Shown: positions 22,812 through 23,187 of the stretch, piece by piece
Layout: each line of letters opens with the position of its first letter
How positions within the stretch are numbered: the first letter of the stretch is position 1
Assembly: GCA_030837265.1 (NCBI GenBank)
Contig: JAUPKV010000465.1
Span: 1 to 23,187, forward strand
Length of the DNA: 23,187 nucleotides
Direction of reading: 5' to 3'
Source of the DNA: Methanobacteriota archaeon
GTDB lineage: Archaea; Halobacteriota; Methanosarcinia; Methanosarcinales; Methanosarcinaceae
Translations under genes and position numbers: made by a program
Notes under the pieces: generated by a model
Database searches by the model: none
Seen by the model: only the letters and a program-made list of their open reading frames with translations
Told to the model about the DNA's origin: nothing

Positions 22812-23027
22812 ATGAGAAATGATATTAGAGATTCTGGAATTGATATTATTGGAAATATGCCATAGGGGACGCATTTTTGCCAATTCTACCAGACAAAAGA
22901 AGCCTTGAAAGTTGGCATTCCTTTTTTTGATTTTTATCTGGAAAACGGGCAAATTGAGCTGATCACCTATGCTGATTGGTATCTAAAAAACAACGTTTTC
23001 GATTCGTATAGAGCTTTAAACTTATAG
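22812..23027 (+). pseudogene. Decayed MEDS-domain gene (sensor of a Methanosarcina-type histidine kinase)
   Basis: From ATG 22812 the frame reads a short leader, DIIGNMP, a TAG at 22863-22865, then GTHFCQFYQTKEALKVGIPF, FDFYLENGQIELITYADWYL and VFDSYRALNL before a TAG at 23025-23027. This is the MEDS sensory domain I know from Methanosarcina kinases (pattern MPWGTHFCQFYQTKEDL). The first TAG is where Trp (TGG) is normal, so it is a G-to-A nonsense change. The segment between the helix ending in GIPFF and the ENGQIE strand is missing, as if about 40-50 residues were deleted and the two LENG/EKGQ-like parts joined. No kinase domain follows. TAG can encode pyrrolysine in this genus, but the expected Trp, the deletion and the loss of the rest argue for a relic. 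Confidence 0.75.
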
Positions 23028-23076
23028 AACTTAAGAGGGGTAACGGAACCGAGTTTACTATATGGTTTAATAATAT

Positions 23077-23099
23077 AGAGTCATGAGTCGACTCTTTTT
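23077..23099 (+). terminator. Hairpin and T-run terminator
   Basis: AGAGTC (23077-23082) and GACTCT (23090-23095) form a 6-bp stem with a 7-nt loop, followed by a T-run (23095-23099). The right side is also a perfect palindrome, GAGTCGACTC (23085-23094), so an alternative hairpin without a loop exists in DNA. It lies 50 bp beyond the MEDS relic and may be the terminator of the once-intact gene. Confidence 0.5.
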
Positions 23100-23119
23100 C
23101 CTATTGAATTTACGATCGT

Positions 23120-23187
23120 CTACGCCGAATGGTTACCTTTGTATTTAAGAACAAATTCTTTTGCCTTTTTTCTTGTTTTCGGACTAC
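23120..23187 (-). CDS. Possible C-terminal end of a protein entering from the right edge
   Basis: On the minus strand an open frame runs in from the window edge and stops with TAG at 23122-23120. The last residues read SPKTRKKAKEFVLKYKGNHS followed by A. The Lys-rich, helix-like content would suit a DNA-binding protein or transposase end, but with only about 21 residues I cannot assign it and it may be chance. A second minus-strand frame is also open for 25 codons. Confidence 0.25.
   Translation of the reverse strand, partial: SPKTRKKAKEFVLKYKGNHSA

Noticed and set aside
22863..22865. TAG in the MEDS relic as a true pyrrolysine codon
   Set aside because: The position is Trp in intact homologues, the domain also has an internal deletion, and no kinase follows. 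Decay explains all three.

Overview
The window looks like part of a methanogenic archaeon's chromosome, most likely Methanosarcina or a close relative. This is inferred from protein families I recognise: a DUF2551 protein, a relic of the MEDS sensory domain common in Methanosarcina kinases, DUF362 and aldo/keto reductase proteins with ferredoxin-type clusters, and an Asn-glycosylation-rich surface protein. AT-rich gaps with archaeal TATA boxes and GGTGA/AGGGG ribosome binding sites fit as well. No database search was possible.

Layout. 1-844 (minus): the start of a GNAT acetyltransferase cut by the window edge, then a DUF2551 protein. 1139-5931 (plus): a compact biosynthetic cluster with an Sfp-type phosphopantetheinyl transferase broken by an in-frame TAA, an acyl carrier protein, a stand-alone AMP-forming acyl/aminoacyl ligase, a PP-loop ATP-pyrophosphatase with CxxC motifs, and an enlarged NAD-synthetase-like ATP-pyrophosphatase. 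The ACP/ligase and ligase/PP-loop genes overlap by 4 and 20 bp. A DUF362/2x[4Fe-4S] protein (6061-7194) follows after an unusual interlocked inverted repeat. Then come a surface-anchored protein (7445-8182) and a hexapeptide-repeat acyltransferase (8406-8939).

9012-15051 is a mixed region: an iron-sulfur aldo/keto reductase (minus), a tiny Cys-rich protein (minus), a DUF72 protein, an orphan protein resembling the DNA-recognition domain of type IIG restriction enzymes, a TauE/SafE permease (minus) and a ThyX-like protein whose signature is altered. 15184-19252: an APC-family permease converging on a large DEAD/H helicase of the MrfA/Hrq1 type with an extra C-terminal region. 19253-22609: a repeat-rich leader and a type IIA Ca2+-type P-ATPase that is visibly richer in G+C. 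The right end holds a 57-codon ORF overlapping the ATPase stop, a decayed MEDS gene, a hairpin/T-tract terminator and a possible gene end.

The most interesting unit is 1139-5931 (possibly to 7194). A carrier protein with its own loading ligase is unusual in an archaeon. Paired with two ATP-pyrophosphatases, it suggests a carrier-bound acid whose carbonyl is activated and aminated or sulfurated, by analogy with thiotemplated thioamide pathways such as closthioamide. The product is unknown, and the local PPTase looks broken, so a PPTase elsewhere may be needed.
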